DNA of 64,000 nt. Origin: Paenibacillus sinopodophylli (lineage in GTDB: Bacteria > Bacillota > Bacilli > Paenibacillales > Paenibacillaceae). The notes under the pieces are model-generated. The model saw only the letters and a list, made by a program, of their open reading frames with translations, made no database searches and was not told the origin of the DNA. The DNA is taken from NCBI RefSeq assembly GCF_005930355.1, contig NZ_VDBO01000001.1, positions 2,632,154 to 2,696,153 of the forward strand, given 5' to 3'. A program made the position numbers and the translations under genes. The first letter of the stretch is position 1. Each line of letters opens with the position of its first letter. Of this stretch, positions 44,061-52,909 are shown piece by piece.

Positions 44061-45536
44061 TTACGGTATCATCATAACGTCTACTATCTCATCTGCTTCT
44101 GCTCCTTTTGAACCTGAAGGAACAACAACCAGCCCTTCTACTTCAGCGAGTGATGCCATCATGCTTGATTTGGCGAATGAAAGGGGATCTGCCAGTAATA
44201 TGCCGTCATTCCCTCTGACAAGACGTGCACGAACATAGCGGTCGTGCGGACTTGGCTTTTCAATCGGCGTTAGCAGCTTTGCTCGCAAAATAGTTGGACA
44301 TGCCTCCTGCACACCTTGCATCCTGAGCAGCGCCGGACGAACGAATAGTTCAAAGCCTACAAAACACACGCTAGGATTACCTGACAGTGCTAGCAGGAGC
44401 TTGCCGTTTATAAGCGCAGCAGATGTCGGACTGCCAGGCCGCATAGCTACACGGTCGAATAATACTCGTGTTGCAGCAAGCTCTACAGCTGGACTACTCG
44501 TCCCAAATCGCTCCCCACGCAGCGAGCATGCTGTCTGTTGTCCCCATGAATCGAAGTTTACGCTGTTTCCAATGGATCGAATAAGCTCAGCCATCACATC
44601 ATAGTCGCCTACGGATACGCCGCCTGTTGTCACGAACATATCAGCCTGCTCCCACACTTTAGCGATCGCTGCTTCAACAGCATCGATTTCATCCGGCAGC
44701 CTGCCAAGCATCAGCGGCTCCGCACCGCCCTGCTGCACCATTGCCGCCACCATATAGCTGTTGCTGTCGCGAATCCTACCCGCCGCGAGCGGCGCCTCAA
44801 CAGGCAGCAATTCGCTGCCTGTCGCGAAGATCGCTACGCGCGGGCGCTTCTGCACCGCCACCTCGGCATAGCCGAAGGTGCCGAGCAGTGCAACATGGCC
44901 CGGCCGTATAAGCGTACCGGGCTCTGCAAGCACGCCCCCGCTGCGAAACTCCTCGCCGCGGGGCGCTATGTGCTGGCCTGCGGCGCCCGCGTGCTTAATC
45001 AGCACCGCGTGCGAGCCGTCAGCCAGCATGGCCTCCGCCGTCTGCTCAAGCATGACGACCGCGTCGGCCCCTTCAGGCACAGCCGCGCCGGTCATAATGC
45101 GCGCGGCCGTGCCTGGCTGCACGGTCGCGATGGCGACTTGGCCAGCCGCGACCGAATCAATGACGCGGAGCAGCGCCGGCTTCTTCGGCGTTGCTTCCGC
45201 GATATCTGCCGCGCGCACGGCATAGCCGTCGAGGCCCGAGCGCGCGAAGCGCGGCCAGTCGCTTGACGCAACTATCGTCTGCGCAAGCCTGCGGCCGCCG
45301 CTCTCGTGCAGCGGCACAAGCTCGCTGCCGACAACCTGCCCCGCTGCGGCATCAAGTACTCGCCGCTGCGCTTCTTCCACCCGCACCGCACGCCGATTAA
45401 AACGGCTAACCCGCTCCTCCCGATCGTTCTTACCATTCGCGTTCTCCCGTTCCTCCCGCTCGCTCTCACCACTCGCGTTCTCCCGTTCCTCCCGCTCGCC
45501 CTCTCCGCTCACGTTCTCGCTCACATTCTTCTTCAT
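44061..45536 (-). CDS. moeA: molybdopterin molybdotransferase MoeA with repeat-bearing N-terminal tail
   Basis: 491 residues. The MoeA body starts near residue 45 (RRAVRVEEAQRRVLDAAAGQ) and contains FARSGLDGYAVRAADI, IMTGAAVPEGADAVVMLEQT, ATGSELLPVEAPLAAG, TTGGVSVGDYDVMAELI and LSGNPSVCFVGFELFVRPAL, the motifs for molybdate insertion into adenylated molybdopterin. The first ~43 residues are unusual: a 12-residue repeat (SGEGEREERENA, SGESEREERENA, NGKNDREERVSR) that is highly charged and surely disordered. The coding stretch 44.75-45.5 kb is strikingly GC-rich compared with neighbours. Divergent from mobB with 123 bases between. Confidence 0.92.
   Translation of the reverse strand: MKKNVSENVSGEGEREERENASGESEREERENANGKNDREERVSRFNRRAVRVEEAQRRVLDAAAGQVVGSELVPLHESGGRRLAQTIVASSDWPRFARSGLDGYAVRAADIAEATPKKPALLRVIDSVAAGQVAIATVQPGTAARIMTGAAVPEGADAVVMLEQTAEAMLADGSHAVLIKHAGAAGQHIAPRGEEFRSGGVLAEPGTLIRPGHVALLGTFGYAEVAVQKRPRVAIFATGSELLPVEAPLAAGRIRDSNSYMVAAMVQQGGAEPLMLGRLPDEIDAVEAAIAKVWEQADMFVTTGGVSVGDYDVMAELIRSIGNSVNFDSWGQQTACSLRGERFGTSSPAVELAATRVLFDRVAMRPGSPTSAALINGKLLLALSGNPSVCFVGFELFVRPALLRMQGVQEACPTILRAKLLTPIEKPSPHDRYVRARLVRGNDGILLADPLSFAKSSMMASLAEVEGLVVVPSGSKGAEADEIVDVMMIP
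45404..45536 (-). repeat. 36-bp tandem repeat inside the start of moeA
   Basis: Units beginning CGTTCTCCCGTTCCTCCC on the plus strand start at 45440 and 45476, exactly 36 bases apart, with degraded copies at 45404 and 45512. Thirty-six bases are twelve codons, so gain or loss of a unit keeps frame. Confidence 0.8.
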
Positions 45537-45659
45537 CCCTACTCACCCGTCCTATGAGCCGTCTGCCTTTCGTTATCGACAGCATATTCAGCATTTATTT
45601 TATAATGTATGTTAAACTATTGGCAATTACAGCAGTTCTTCACCATAAAGGAGACAACG

Positions 45660-46160
45660 ATGCCACTTATTATCCAGATTGTCGGATACAAAAATACCGG
45701 CAAAACCACTATGGTTTGCCGGCTAACGGAACATTTCAAATATTCAGGTTATAAAGTAGGTACGATTAAGCGCGATGCGCATGATTTCCAGATGGATACG
45801 CCCGGAACTGATACGTGGAAGCATCAAGCTGCCGGAGCAGATATTACGGCAATTACTTCCACCAAGCGTACAGCAATTCTAAAGCCGCATACAGAGTCCT
45901 TGGATCAGCTGCTTGCCCAGATGTCGGAGGTTGATATCGTTCTTGTAGAGGGCTTCAAGGATGCCTCTTATCCCAAAATTATAATGGTTCGTACGGCGAG
46001 TGACATCGATTTGCTCCACCAGCTAGACAATCCGCTTGCCGCCGCCTTCTGGCCCGAGGCCAGTACATTCTTTTCGGACATTCCTTCTTTTCCTGCATTC
46101 GAGATTAATCAGACTGAGCAGCTTTACAAGAAAATACAAAGCCTGCTTACTTCACCATAA
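45660..46160 (+). CDS. mobB: molybdopterin-guanine dinucleotide biosynthesis adaptor MobB
   Basis: 166 residues from ATG 45660 after AAAGGAGACAACG. IIQIVGYKNTGKTTMVCRLT is the P-loop (GxxxxGKT); GYKVGTIKRDAHDFQMDTPG with the Asp-rich switch and VDIVLVEGFKDASYPKII are MobB motifs. MobB binds GTP and assists MobA in attaching GMP to molybdopterin. No mobA or moaA gene is nearby, so only moeA and mobB are grouped here. Ends seven bases before the response-regulator gene coming from the other side. Confidence 0.93.
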   Translation: MPLIIQIVGYKNTGKTTMVCRLTEHFKYSGYKVGTIKRDAHDFQMDTPGTDTWKHQAAGADITAITSTKRTAILKPHTESLDQLLAQMSEVDIVLVEGFKDASYPKIIMVRTASDIDLLHQLDNPLAAAFWPEASTFFSDIPSFPAFEINQTEQLYKKIQSLLTSP

Positions 46161-46167
46161 CGGACCG

Positions 46168-46836
46168 CTATTCTGCGATTCCTTGCTTTAACGCATAGAT
46201 GGCCGCTTGCGTGCGGTCATCAACATCAAGCTTGTTGAAAATATTCGTAATATGAAACTTCACCGTTTTCACGCCAATAAACAGCTCATCGGCAATTTCT
46301 TGATTCGATCTCCCTTGTGCTACCCGCTTCAGTACATCCATTTCGCGGTCTGTCAGCTCATCATGCAGTGGTGCTTGCTCCTTCTGCTTAGGCTGCCGGA
46401 AGCGGTTCATCATTTTCGCTGCCACTTGTGACTCCAATACTGATTGTCCACGCGCCGCCGCACGGATCGCATCCGCAATTTCCGTCGCACGTGACGTTTT
46501 GAGCAAATAGCTGAACGCTCCTGCCTCAATTACGGGATAAAGCTTGCTGTCATCCAAATAACTGGTTAGCACAATAACTTTGCATTCGGGATAAAGCTCC
46601 AGCAGCTTAGCTGTCGTCTCTACTCCGTCCATTCCGTCCATCACCAAGTCCATCAGTACGACATCCGGCTTATACGCCTGTGCCAGACGGATTCCGTCCA
46701 TCCCATTGCTCGCTTCTCCGACAACCTCGATGCCATCCTCGGTATCCAGCACCGCAGCAAGCCCTATACGCACCATTTCATGATCATCGACAAGCAGCAC
46801 CTTAATGCGCCCAGTTAATTGCTCCATTGCTTCCAA
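46168..46836 (-). CDS. LiaR/VraR-type response regulator
   Basis: 222 residues. Receiver domain: VLLVDDHEMVRIGLAAVL, phosphoacceptor Asp in DVVLMDLVMDGMDGVETTA (about residue 61), VIVLTSYLDD and the Lys in SYLLKTSRA. C-terminal LuxR helix-turn-helix: LTDREMDVLKRVAQGRSNQE, FIGVKTVKFHITNIFNKLDV. Close in layout to LiaR/VraR, which respond to cell-wall antibiotics. Last gene of the minus-strand stress operon, 39 bases after the kinase. Confidence 0.9.
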   Translation of the reverse strand: MEAMEQLTGRIKVLLVDDHEMVRIGLAAVLDTEDGIEVVGEASNGMDGIRLAQAYKPDVVLMDLVMDGMDGVETTAKLLELYPECKVIVLTSYLDDSKLYPVIEAGAFSYLLKTSRATEIADAIRAAARGQSVLESQVAAKMMNRFRQPKQKEQAPLHDELTDREMDVLKRVAQGRSNQEIADELFIGVKTVKFHITNIFNKLDVDDRTQAAIYALKQGIAE

Positions 46837-46875
46837 GTCTTACACCGCCTTTTGTATAAAAGATTAAGCTTCATA

Positions 46876-47886
46876 TTATGCTTTCGTTTCTCGATGTCCG
46901 TCCGCAGGTATCCAAATCTGGATAAACGTCCCTTCTCCAGGTTTAGAGATCATTTGCAATGATCCTCCCAATTCCAGAACTCGTTCCTCCATCGTAAGCA
47001 GACCATATGAGGTTTGTCTCTTCGCTTCGAGATCAAAACCGATCCCGCTATCCTGCAAGCTCATATATACTTGATTGTTTAAGCGAACCAGCCTAATGTC
47101 CATACTTTCTGCTTTCGAATGACGCAGCGTATTGGATAAAGCCTCTTGTGCAATTCGGAACAAATGATCCTCTGCATTCGGCGGGAGTACAATTGACTCA
47201 TCAACCTCCAGCATAATGGCCATCGGAACCTTCTGCTTGAGCTCATCAACCAAGACGGTAAGCGCCTGTCCGAGATTTTTCCCATCCAGATGGACAGGCC
47301 TAAGATGAAGCAGCAATGCCCGCATCTCAGATTGTGCTACGGCGGCCATTTCTTCAATGAGCTGCACCTGACGCTTCGCTCGCTCCCAATCACGGTCAAT
47401 GGTACGGCTGACTGCCGTTGCCGTCATCGAAATCGCAAACAGCTGCTGGCTGACCGCATCATGCAGCTCACGAGCGAGCCGTTGACGTTCCTCGATTACT
47501 GCTGTGAACTTTACTTTCTCTGTCCAGTTCGGGTCAACTTGCTCCTGTTCCGAGATCTCATTGTCCGTTTTCTCACCATTACTTAATGTTACGGTAAAAC
47601 GCCGCTTCACCTGCTGCTCCGTCATTCGTTTAAGCGTTTCCTTCAGCTTCGAATTTTGCAAATAACCGTTAAACGTGGCGGCTGCAAGACCTGCCCCGAC
47701 AATCGTCAGTCCAACGACTGCCCATTTGCCTTGAAGTGTGAAGAGCTCAACGTATCCGATCCCCTGCAGCACAATGACGACTAGACTGATAATAATAAGC
47801 AGCCACAGAATCGTCTCCGCTACGTTGCGCCGGCGGGCCGCATGATTTGGCTGGTCTGTTTTTTTGCCTTGTTCCACACGGCTCAC
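46876..47886 (-). CDS. LiaS/VraS-type sensor histidine kinase
   Basis: 336 residues. Two close transmembrane helices (ETILWLLIIISLVVIVLQGI and WAVVGLTIVGAGLAAATF) with only ~10 residues between them, the intramembrane-sensing layout. HisKA_3 phosphoacceptor in QRLARELHDAVSQQLFAISM (about residue 141) and HATPase boxes (FRIAQEALSNTLRHSKAES, LQDSGIGFDLEAKRQ, MEERVLELGGSL). Likely phosphorylates the adjacent LuxR-type regulator. It sits after a weak hairpin (47951-47973), which may lower its expression relative to the PspA genes. Confidence 0.9.
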   Translation of the reverse strand: MSRVEQGKKTDQPNHAARRRNVAETILWLLIIISLVVIVLQGIGYVELFTLQGKWAVVGLTIVGAGLAAATFNGYLQNSKLKETLKRMTEQQVKRRFTVTLSNGEKTDNEISEQEQVDPNWTEKVKFTAVIEERQRLARELHDAVSQQLFAISMTATAVSRTIDRDWERAKRQVQLIEEMAAVAQSEMRALLLHLRPVHLDGKNLGQALTVLVDELKQKVPMAIMLEVDESIVLPPNAEDHLFRIAQEALSNTLRHSKAESMDIRLVRLNNQVYMSLQDSGIGFDLEAKRQTSYGLLTMEERVLELGGSLQMISKPGEGTFIQIWIPADGHRETKA

Positions 47887-47950
47887 TTCCTTATATGTAC
47901 TATTCTAACCTCTATCGTATGATTATGTAAGTGGACCAAACATATGAAAG

Positions 47951-47973
47951 AGCAGACCGTTATCCGGTCCGCT
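47951..47973 (-). terminator. weak hairpin between the second PspA gene and the kinase
   Basis: AGCGGACCG and CGGTCTGCT pair over nine bases with a five-base loop, followed by CTTTCATATG with few T. It could act as a partial terminator or an mRNA 3' end stabilizer. Confidence 0.5.
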
Positions 47974-47992
47974 TCTCCCATTGGTTAAGCTT

Positions 47993-48700
47993 TTATTCCT
48001 CAGTCGAATCCTTCGCCAGTGAAGGAGTAGGATTCAGCTTGTTCTTCAACGCTTGTAGTTGCTCATCAACCTTGATCTGCTTCTCTGCGTCAGCCGCATT
48101 GAAGCTGCTCTTCGTACCACTGTATGAATAAGGAGTACGCAGGACATCCGCTTCCGCTTCAAGCTGCATGATTTTCTCCTCCATGCGGTAGAAGCCGCGT
48201 GATGCAGAACCGCTGTCGATCGTGTGGTTTGCCGTTAGCTGAGCCATTTGTTTTTGCGCTTTGGCTACTTGTGCCCGAGAAACCAACTCATTGCGTTTGT
48301 TGCGCAGCTGGTAGAATTCTTCCTTCATCGTGTGCAACTGCTGCATCAATTCTTCAGCTTGTGATTTGGATTGTCCATGAAGATCGAAGTATTCCGAAAC
48401 CTTTTGGTCGAAATAAAGCTTTTCTTCCAACAGCTTGCGTGCAAGTTCCTCTTGGCCTGCACGAAGTGCTGCCTCCGCTTTGGATTCGCGGTCAGCCGCG
48501 CTGCGTACTGTTTCTTCCAAGCGCTGCTTCATACGGCGCTCATTAGCCATCTGTTTGGCTACTGTCACCTCAGCTTGATGGATTTCGGACTCCATATCAC
48601 GCAGGTACTGATTCAACATTACAATCGGGTCTTCCATTTTGTCCAATGCCTCATTCAGTGATGCCTTCGTCATATCCTTCATGCGTTTGAAAATTCCCAT
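47993..48700 (-). CDS. PspA/IM30/LiaH-family membrane-stress protein
   Basis: 235 residues from ATG 48700 (GGGAGATTTTTAAT upstream; ten earlier in-frame codons lie in the pspC end). [20 protein letters not shown] and [20 protein letters not shown] are PspA hallmarks; nearly the whole protein is coiled coil ([20 protein letters not shown]). PspA/LiaH assemble into large rings or rods on damaged membranes. The second of two paralogues in the operon. Confidence 0.9.
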   Translation of the reverse strand: MGIFKRMKDMTKASLNEALDKMEDPIVMLNQYLRDMESEIHQAEVTVAKQMANERRMKQRLEETVRSAADRESKAEAALRAGQEELARKLLEEKLYFDQKVSEYFDLHGQSKSQAEELMQQLHTMKEEFYQLRNKRNELVSRAQVAKAQKQMAQLTANHTIDSGSASRGFYRMEEKIMQLEAEADVLRTPYSYSGTKSSFNAADAEKQIKVDEQLQALKNKLNPTPSLAKDSTEE

Positions 48701-48701
48701 A

Positions 48702-49169
48702 TTAAAAATCTCCCTTCTCGTATTTAGCAATTTTGGCTTTCAATTCTTCTATTTCACGACGTAACGCCTTTTTCTCTAAATCATCCATCATACTGTCAAA
48801 CTGCGAGGACGGTGCAGGCTGTGGCGCAGGTCCTTGTGTATTCCATGTGCTTTGTGCTTGTGGCGGGTTTTTGTAAGGCCCACCAAACGATACGTTTGGC
48901 TGGTGACCATATCCAGGGTTGTAACTACCGCCGTATCCATTGCCGTAGCCGTTAGGACCGAAGTTCGAGTAAACCGGCGGTTCTTTGGGTACGACCATGC
49001 CTGCAAGAATATAGACAAGGATAACGCCGCCACCAGTAATAACCGTAACAATGATTAGTAAAATCCGCAGCAGCGTGGCATCAACATTGAACATTTCTGC
49101 CAATCCGCCGCATAGACCGAATAACTTCTTGTCGCGTGATGAGCGGTAAAATTTCTTCAAGACGTCCAT
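48702..49169 (-). CDS. PspC-domain membrane protein with Gly/Pro-rich tail
   Basis: 155 residues. [20 protein letters not shown] is the PspC signature; a transmembrane hairpin follows ([29 protein letters not shown]). Residues ~65-120 are rich in Gly, Asn, Tyr and Pro, and the end is a coiled coil ([20 protein letters not shown]). PspC proteins tether PspA or sense stress at the membrane. Its start overlaps the end of the upstream PspA gene by 13 bases and its stop lies two bases before the next PspA start, indicating translational coupling. Confidence 0.88.
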   Translation of the reverse strand: MDVLKKFYRSSRDKKLFGLCGGLAEMFNVDATLLRILLIIVTVITGGGVILVYILAGMVVPKEPPVYSNFGPNGYGNGYGGSYNPGYGHQPNVSFGGPYKNPPQAQSTWNTQGPAPQPAPSSQFDSMMDDLEKKALRREIEELKAKIAKYEKGDF

Positions 49170-49843
49170 CCTTCTTTCTCAAGCTTTCGCTTCAACTGCT
49201 CAAGCTCTCGTTCTATAACGGATTGTACGGAATTGCCCGCTTCCGTTACGAATTCTTGCCCCATTCTGCGGATTTCGCGCAAGCTCTTGGCTTCATGCTC
49301 CATACCGCTGATCCGGTCCTCCAGCCTTCTGAAAGCCGCGCCAGATTGTGCACCATGCTCGCCAAATCCGTTTGCATATCGGCTGTTCATACGCTGCTGC
49401 AATCTCAATGATTCCATGCGGGCTGCATAATATTCACGTTTATCATACACAGATTGGTATTCGCTGCGCATCTCACGCAGCTGCTCTTCCAGATCCAATG
49501 TATTCTGGCGGCTCTGCTCGAACAGCTCACGATATTGAATAGAGCGCTCTTCGCAGCCTGCCTTCTCATGCAATGCGATTCTAGCCAATTGCTCTTCGCC
49601 TGCCTTCAAAGCAGTCAGCGCTTGATTCTCTCTACGTTCCTTCTGCTCTTCGGCTTGCAGCCACTGGGCTTTCAAGTGATTGCTATGACCAGCATATTGC
49701 TGGTAAAGCTTCTCCGCTTGAATTATATCTTCTCTCGTTGACCAGAGAAATTGATCAATCATACGAACTGGATCCTCTGATTTCTCAAGACGTTCATTTA
49801 ATGTAGCAACTGTAATGTCGCGAACTCGCTTCATAATACTCAT
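49157..49843 (-). CDS. PspA/IM30-family membrane-stress protein (first copy)
   Basis: 228 residues, start ATG 49843 after AAGGAGGACATGGT. SIMKRVRDITVATLNERLEK and SEDPVRMIDQFLWSTREDI match the PspA N-terminus; the rest is helical coiled coil (QVFLH-free, Gln/Glu-rich). Less like the LiaH consensus than the downstream copy, suggesting the two have separate partners. Follows the small membrane protein gene by 174 bases, and overlaps pspC. Confidence 0.85.
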   Translation of the reverse strand: MSIMKRVRDITVATLNERLEKSEDPVRMIDQFLWSTREDIIQAEKLYQQYAGHSNHLKAQWLQAEEQKERRENQALTALKAGEEQLARIALHEKAGCEERSIQYRELFEQSRQNTLDLEEQLREMRSEYQSVYDKREYYAARMESLRLQQRMNSRYANGFGEHGAQSGAAFRRLEDRISGMEHEAKSLREIRRMGQEFVTEAGNSVQSVIERELEQLKRKLEKEGWTS

Positions 49844-50017
49844 ACCATGTCCTCCTTAACGTTTTACGGTGCAAAACCATTCCAATCTGCCGACACTACT
49901 ATGTTCAAATATAAGAATTTATAAGTTTCACCCTTATATTCCGCTTCTATTTCTCGGACTGAAACGCGCTGCGCCACCAAAGGATGGCAACAGCCGTTTC
50001 ACCTTGATTCACAGCTA

Positions 50018-50314
50018 TTAGTAAGCGCTGCGTTTATTTTTCTTAAAGAGGCTAACTCCGCCAATGATCAAGCCGATTGCAAGCAACAATACAAGGAAGC
50101 CGCCGAACTTGCTGAGAAGCATCAATCCGCCGATTGCAGCAAGAATGCCCCCAATCCATTTCTTGTTGTTCGTCCATCCTACGATACCGAATCCGATCAG
50201 TATGAACGGAAGCAAGAATCCGAATATTGCTCCGAAATGAACACCTACAAAATTAAGTACCGCGATGCTGCCGACGATGACCAGCAGTATACCTAAAGCG
50301 TTTTTACCATTCAT
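50018..50314 (-). CDS. small LiaI/LiaF-type transmembrane protein
   Basis: About 98 residues and nearly all membrane: four hydrophobic segments (LGILLVIVGSIAVLNFVGVH, FGAIFGFLLPFILIGFGIVG, KWIGGILAAIGGLMLL, GFLVLLLAIGLIIGGVSLF) ending in KKNKRSAY. This matches the LiaI/LiaF N-terminal transmembrane domain; the cytosolic LiaF part is missing. The first gene of the operon as in liaI, which marks it as the probable membrane anchor for PspA/LiaH. Start uncertain among ATG 50326, TTG 50320 and ATG 50314, all within twelve bases of AAAGGAG. Confidence 0.75.
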   Translation of the reverse strand: MNGKNALGILLVIVGSIAVLNFVGVHFGAIFGFLLPFILIGFGIVGWTNNKKWIGGILAAIGGLMLLSKFGGFLVLLLAIGLIIGGVSLFKKNKRSAY

Positions 50315-50428
50315 CTCCAATTCCATCTCCTTTCGTCTATTAGAATTTTTTCATTTTTGTTTCGTGCCTTGCGTGTGCTGCTCTTGCTTATGTACTTAGT
50401 TTAGATCAATTTCTCCTTTGTTAAAACG

Positions 50429-50459
50429 GACTTTCGGCGGTTTTGGCACTGGACTTTGG
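50429..50459. promoter_or_regulatory. repeated GGACTTT half-sites upstream of the Lia/Psp-like operon
   Basis: GGACTTTCGG (50429-50438) and GGACTTTGG (50451-50459) lie 22 bases apart, two helical turns, 100-145 bases before the first gene, and GAGTC follows at 50462. LiaR/VraR regulators bind paired short ACT/AGT-type half-sites upstream of such operons, so these are the best operator candidates. No promoter hexamers could be fixed with confidence. Confidence 0.4.
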
Positions 50460-50576
50460 TCGAGTCGGATACCCGCCTTGAGGGGCAAATGCGCCATGGT
50501 TACCATATATTACAGCTTAAAGTAGGAATATCCCTGTGGTACGTTAATACCAATACAGGAGGTGTATACGCTGCCA

Positions 50577-51125
50577 ATGAAAAACGTATCCATTAAGAAG
50601 TATCTCACAGCAGGAATAGTAGCTATCGCACTATTTAGTACAGGAACAGGAATACTACCTGTGAATCAGCATGCTTACGCTGCAGCGTCTACTACAGAGA
50701 AAATCATTTCGACTGGCATGAAATACTTAGGAACACCTTATGAATTCGGTTCTAACCGAAGCACAACGAAAACATTCGACTGTTCTGATTTCACTAAGCA
50801 CATATTTAAGGTTGCAGCTGGCATTACAATTCCTTCAACATCCGCAGCACAAGCTGCTTATGTAAAAAAGAAATCCACCATAAAAACAAATTGGACGAGC
50901 TTGAAACGGGGAGACCTCATGTTCTTTATGTCCTATCGCGGAACCGGCTCCGCTAGCTATGCCAAGTTATCCAAATCGAAGCAAACCGTTACTCACGTCG
51001 GTGTTTATTTAGGTAATGGCAAGATGATTAATACCTTCTCCAAAGAGAGCGGCGGCGTTCGGATCGACAGTATTGATAACAAGCAATGGGAATACCGCTT
51101 CTTGTTTGGCGGAAGCGCTCTATAG
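50577..51125 (+). CDS. secreted NlpC/P60 peptidoglycan hydrolase
   Basis: 182 residues from ATG 50577. Signal peptide KKYLTAGIVAIALFSTGTGI ... HAYAAA. The NlpC/P60 domain covers most of the mature protein: YLGTPYEFGSNRSTTKTFDC with catalytic Cys in FDCSDFTKHIF, WTSLKRGDLMFFMSYRG, catalytic His in TVTHVGVYLGNGKMI and a polar third position near INTFSKESGG. It cleaves the gamma-D-Glu to diamino-acid bond in stem peptides. The start is uncertain: AGGAGG lies 14 bases upstream of ATG and eight bases before CTG 50571. No cell-wall binding domain. Confidence 0.9.
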   Translation: MKNVSIKKYLTAGIVAIALFSTGTGILPVNQHAYAAASTTEKIISTGMKYLGTPYEFGSNRSTTKTFDCSDFTKHIFKVAAGITIPSTSAAQAAYVKKKSTIKTNWTSLKRGDLMFFMSYRGTGSASYAKLSKSKQTVTHVGVYLGNGKMINTFSKESGGVRIDSIDNKQWEYRFLFGGSAL

Positions 51126-51139
51126 CTGAATGCAGAGAA

Positions 51140-51178
51140 ATAAGAAATGCCGGCAAAGCGATTTGCGCTAAGCCGGCA
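51140..51178 (-). terminator. terminator of the downstream binding-protein gene
   Basis: Minus strand: TGCCGGC and GCCGGCA with an inner AGCG/CGCT stem, followed by TTTCTTATTTC. On the plus strand the same hairpin lacks T and would serve nlpC poorly. Confidence 0.75.
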
Positions 51179-51193
51179 CCACAGACCATATTT

Positions 51194-52756
51194 TTATTTA
51201 TTAGCAAGAAAGTAATCGAATTGTTTCTGCTTCTCGGTAATAATCTTCTCAATGCCAGCTGCCTTCAACTTCTCTATGTACTCAGGCAGTACCTGATCAA
51301 CATCAACGGAACCGGTTTCCAGCGCAGTTTGGTATTGTCGATCGACATTAACGACTGCGGCTACCTCTGCTCTCACCAGACTTCCATCGAATACATATCC
51401 TAACCCAGGGGAAACCTTCGCATTTTCATTAAATTGTTTGAAAAGATCCCATTTATTCTCGTTTTCACTATTCCATACATAGTTTAAAAACTGATTGCCA
51501 AACATCCAATTGGTACCTGGATTATATCCTTTCGTATATTCAGTTGGACCAATGACATTCTCGTTTTGTTTTTCGTAATGTTTGCCTTCAATTCCGTAAT
51601 TAAGCAAGTTATTCAAATATACATCCGTATGCAGCATATTAATAAACATCATCGCACGTACGGGGTCCTGCGAAGTTGAAGAGACTGCCAACATCGAACC
51701 AGCCGTTTCCGAAGTTGCGATTGTTTTCTCATTCAACGTAAGCTGTGCCAGCTTTCCTGTCAGCCCTGTTAATATCGCAAGCTCCTCATCCTTTCCTGGC
51801 TTCAATGCTGATGTGATCGAAAAAGCGTCACCTGAACGCAGTGCATCAGTGTTCATCGTTTGATTCGTAGTGGCATCCTTGTTAATATACCCCTTCAAAA
51901 AAAACTGTCGCGTAGTCCGTAACGTATCCATATAACGTTCTACTTCGTAAGTCGGTTTGATTCGTGTATCTTGTCCATCCTTTAGAATAATGCCTGGAAT
52001 CGACGTATCACCGAATGCATCATAGTTACCAACATAATGAGCATTGAATGTCTCTCCCTGCTTCATGTAAATCGGTATCATACCCGGTTTCTTGTCCAGT
52101 ATAATCTGGTAGACTTTATCTAAGTCCCCCAGTGTTTTTACCTCCGACATGTCGATGCCAAGCTCCTCAGCGATATCCTTGCGATAAACAATTCCACCTT
52201 GAGCGGCCAACTCTTTATTAGTCGGAACTGCATAGTTTTTACCGTTAATCTTTGCACCTGCCAGAAATATAGGGTTAAGCGTTTGTAGTATGCCTTGCCC
52301 ATATTGCTTCAACAGCTCATCGAGCTCTAGAAAAGCACCTTTCGACACATTCATCGCATGCTTGTTCCATTGCGCTGTGAATATAATATCAACCTTCTCG
52401 CGGGAAGCAATCATTAGGTTAACCTTATCATCCCAAGAACCCCAATCTATCGGCAAAAGGTCGATTTTTGCATTTATTTTGGTCAACAGATACTCATTGA
52501 TTGCTGATTCTATTTCTGCTTCATCCTTCTGCTGAGCACCTATATATACGAATTTCAGCGTATAGCTCTTTAGCAGATATTCATCTTTTGCTTTTGACTT
52601 CTGCGCTGATGGTGAAGCGCTTTCAAACCCTTTGCCCGGAGCCGAACTTGAAGATGGGCTTCCTGTCCCTTCGTGATTGGAACATGCGCTTAGTAGAAAT
52701 ACGCAAGCAAGAAAGAGCTTCTTTGTACGAATCCATATAGGCTTCCTTCGTGCCAT
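51194..52756 (-). CDS. carbohydrate ABC transporter binding lipoprotein (second copy)
   Basis: 520 residues. Lipoprotein signal WIRTKKLFLACVFLLSACS, Ser/Pro-rich linker, then an extracellular solute-binding fold of the LplA/YtcQ type with the C-terminal DUF3502 region (NAKVSPGLGYVFDGSLVRAE, ETGSVDVDQVLPEYIEKLKA, TEKQKQFDYFLANK). It is a clear paralogue of the protein at 52910-54454 along its whole length (compare IDWGSWDDKVNLMIASREKV with IDWGAWDDKINLMVASQEEV). A bidirectional-looking terminator lies between the two genes, so this copy may be expressed less or from its own promoter. Confidence 0.9.
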   Translation of the reverse strand: MARRKPIWIRTKKLFLACVFLLSACSNHEGTGSPSSSSAPGKGFESASPSAQKSKAKDEYLLKSYTLKFVYIGAQQKDEAEIESAINEYLLTKINAKIDLLPIDWGSWDDKVNLMIASREKVDIIFTAQWNKHAMNVSKGAFLELDELLKQYGQGILQTLNPIFLAGAKINGKNYAVPTNKELAAQGGIVYRKDIAEELGIDMSEVKTLGDLDKVYQIILDKKPGMIPIYMKQGETFNAHYVGNYDAFGDTSIPGIILKDGQDTRIKPTYEVERYMDTLRTTRQFFLKGYINKDATTNQTMNTDALRSGDAFSITSALKPGKDEELAILTGLTGKLAQLTLNEKTIATSETAGSMLAVSSTSQDPVRAMMFINMLHTDVYLNNLLNYGIEGKHYEKQNENVIGPTEYTKGYNPGTNWMFGNQFLNYVWNSENENKWDLFKQFNENAKVSPGLGYVFDGSLVRAEVAAVVNVDRQYQTALETGSVDVDQVLPEYIEKLKAAGIEKIITEKQKQFDYFLANK

Positions 52757-52850
52757 TATCGAATTTCCCCCTCGTGCGATGTTTATTTGAATTTGTTAGC
52801 TTAATTGTAAAGAATACACAAAAAAAAGCAAGCACAAGTATATACAACGC

Positions 52851-52883
52851 AAAAACCCGCGCCATTTGATGGCACGGGTTTTT
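52851..52883. terminator. terminator between the two binding-protein genes
   Basis: AAAAACCCG and CGGGTTTTT close a hairpin whose inner part also pairs (TGCC/GGCA), with T runs on both strands; on the minus strand it ends the transporter operon. Confidence 0.85.
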
Positions 52884-52909
52884 GATCTTATTTTAGAATG
52901 GCATGTGTA

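Noticed and set aside
44895..45266. Long plus-strand frames opposite moeA
   Set aside because: They arise from the high GC of the moeA body and carry no start site or motif.
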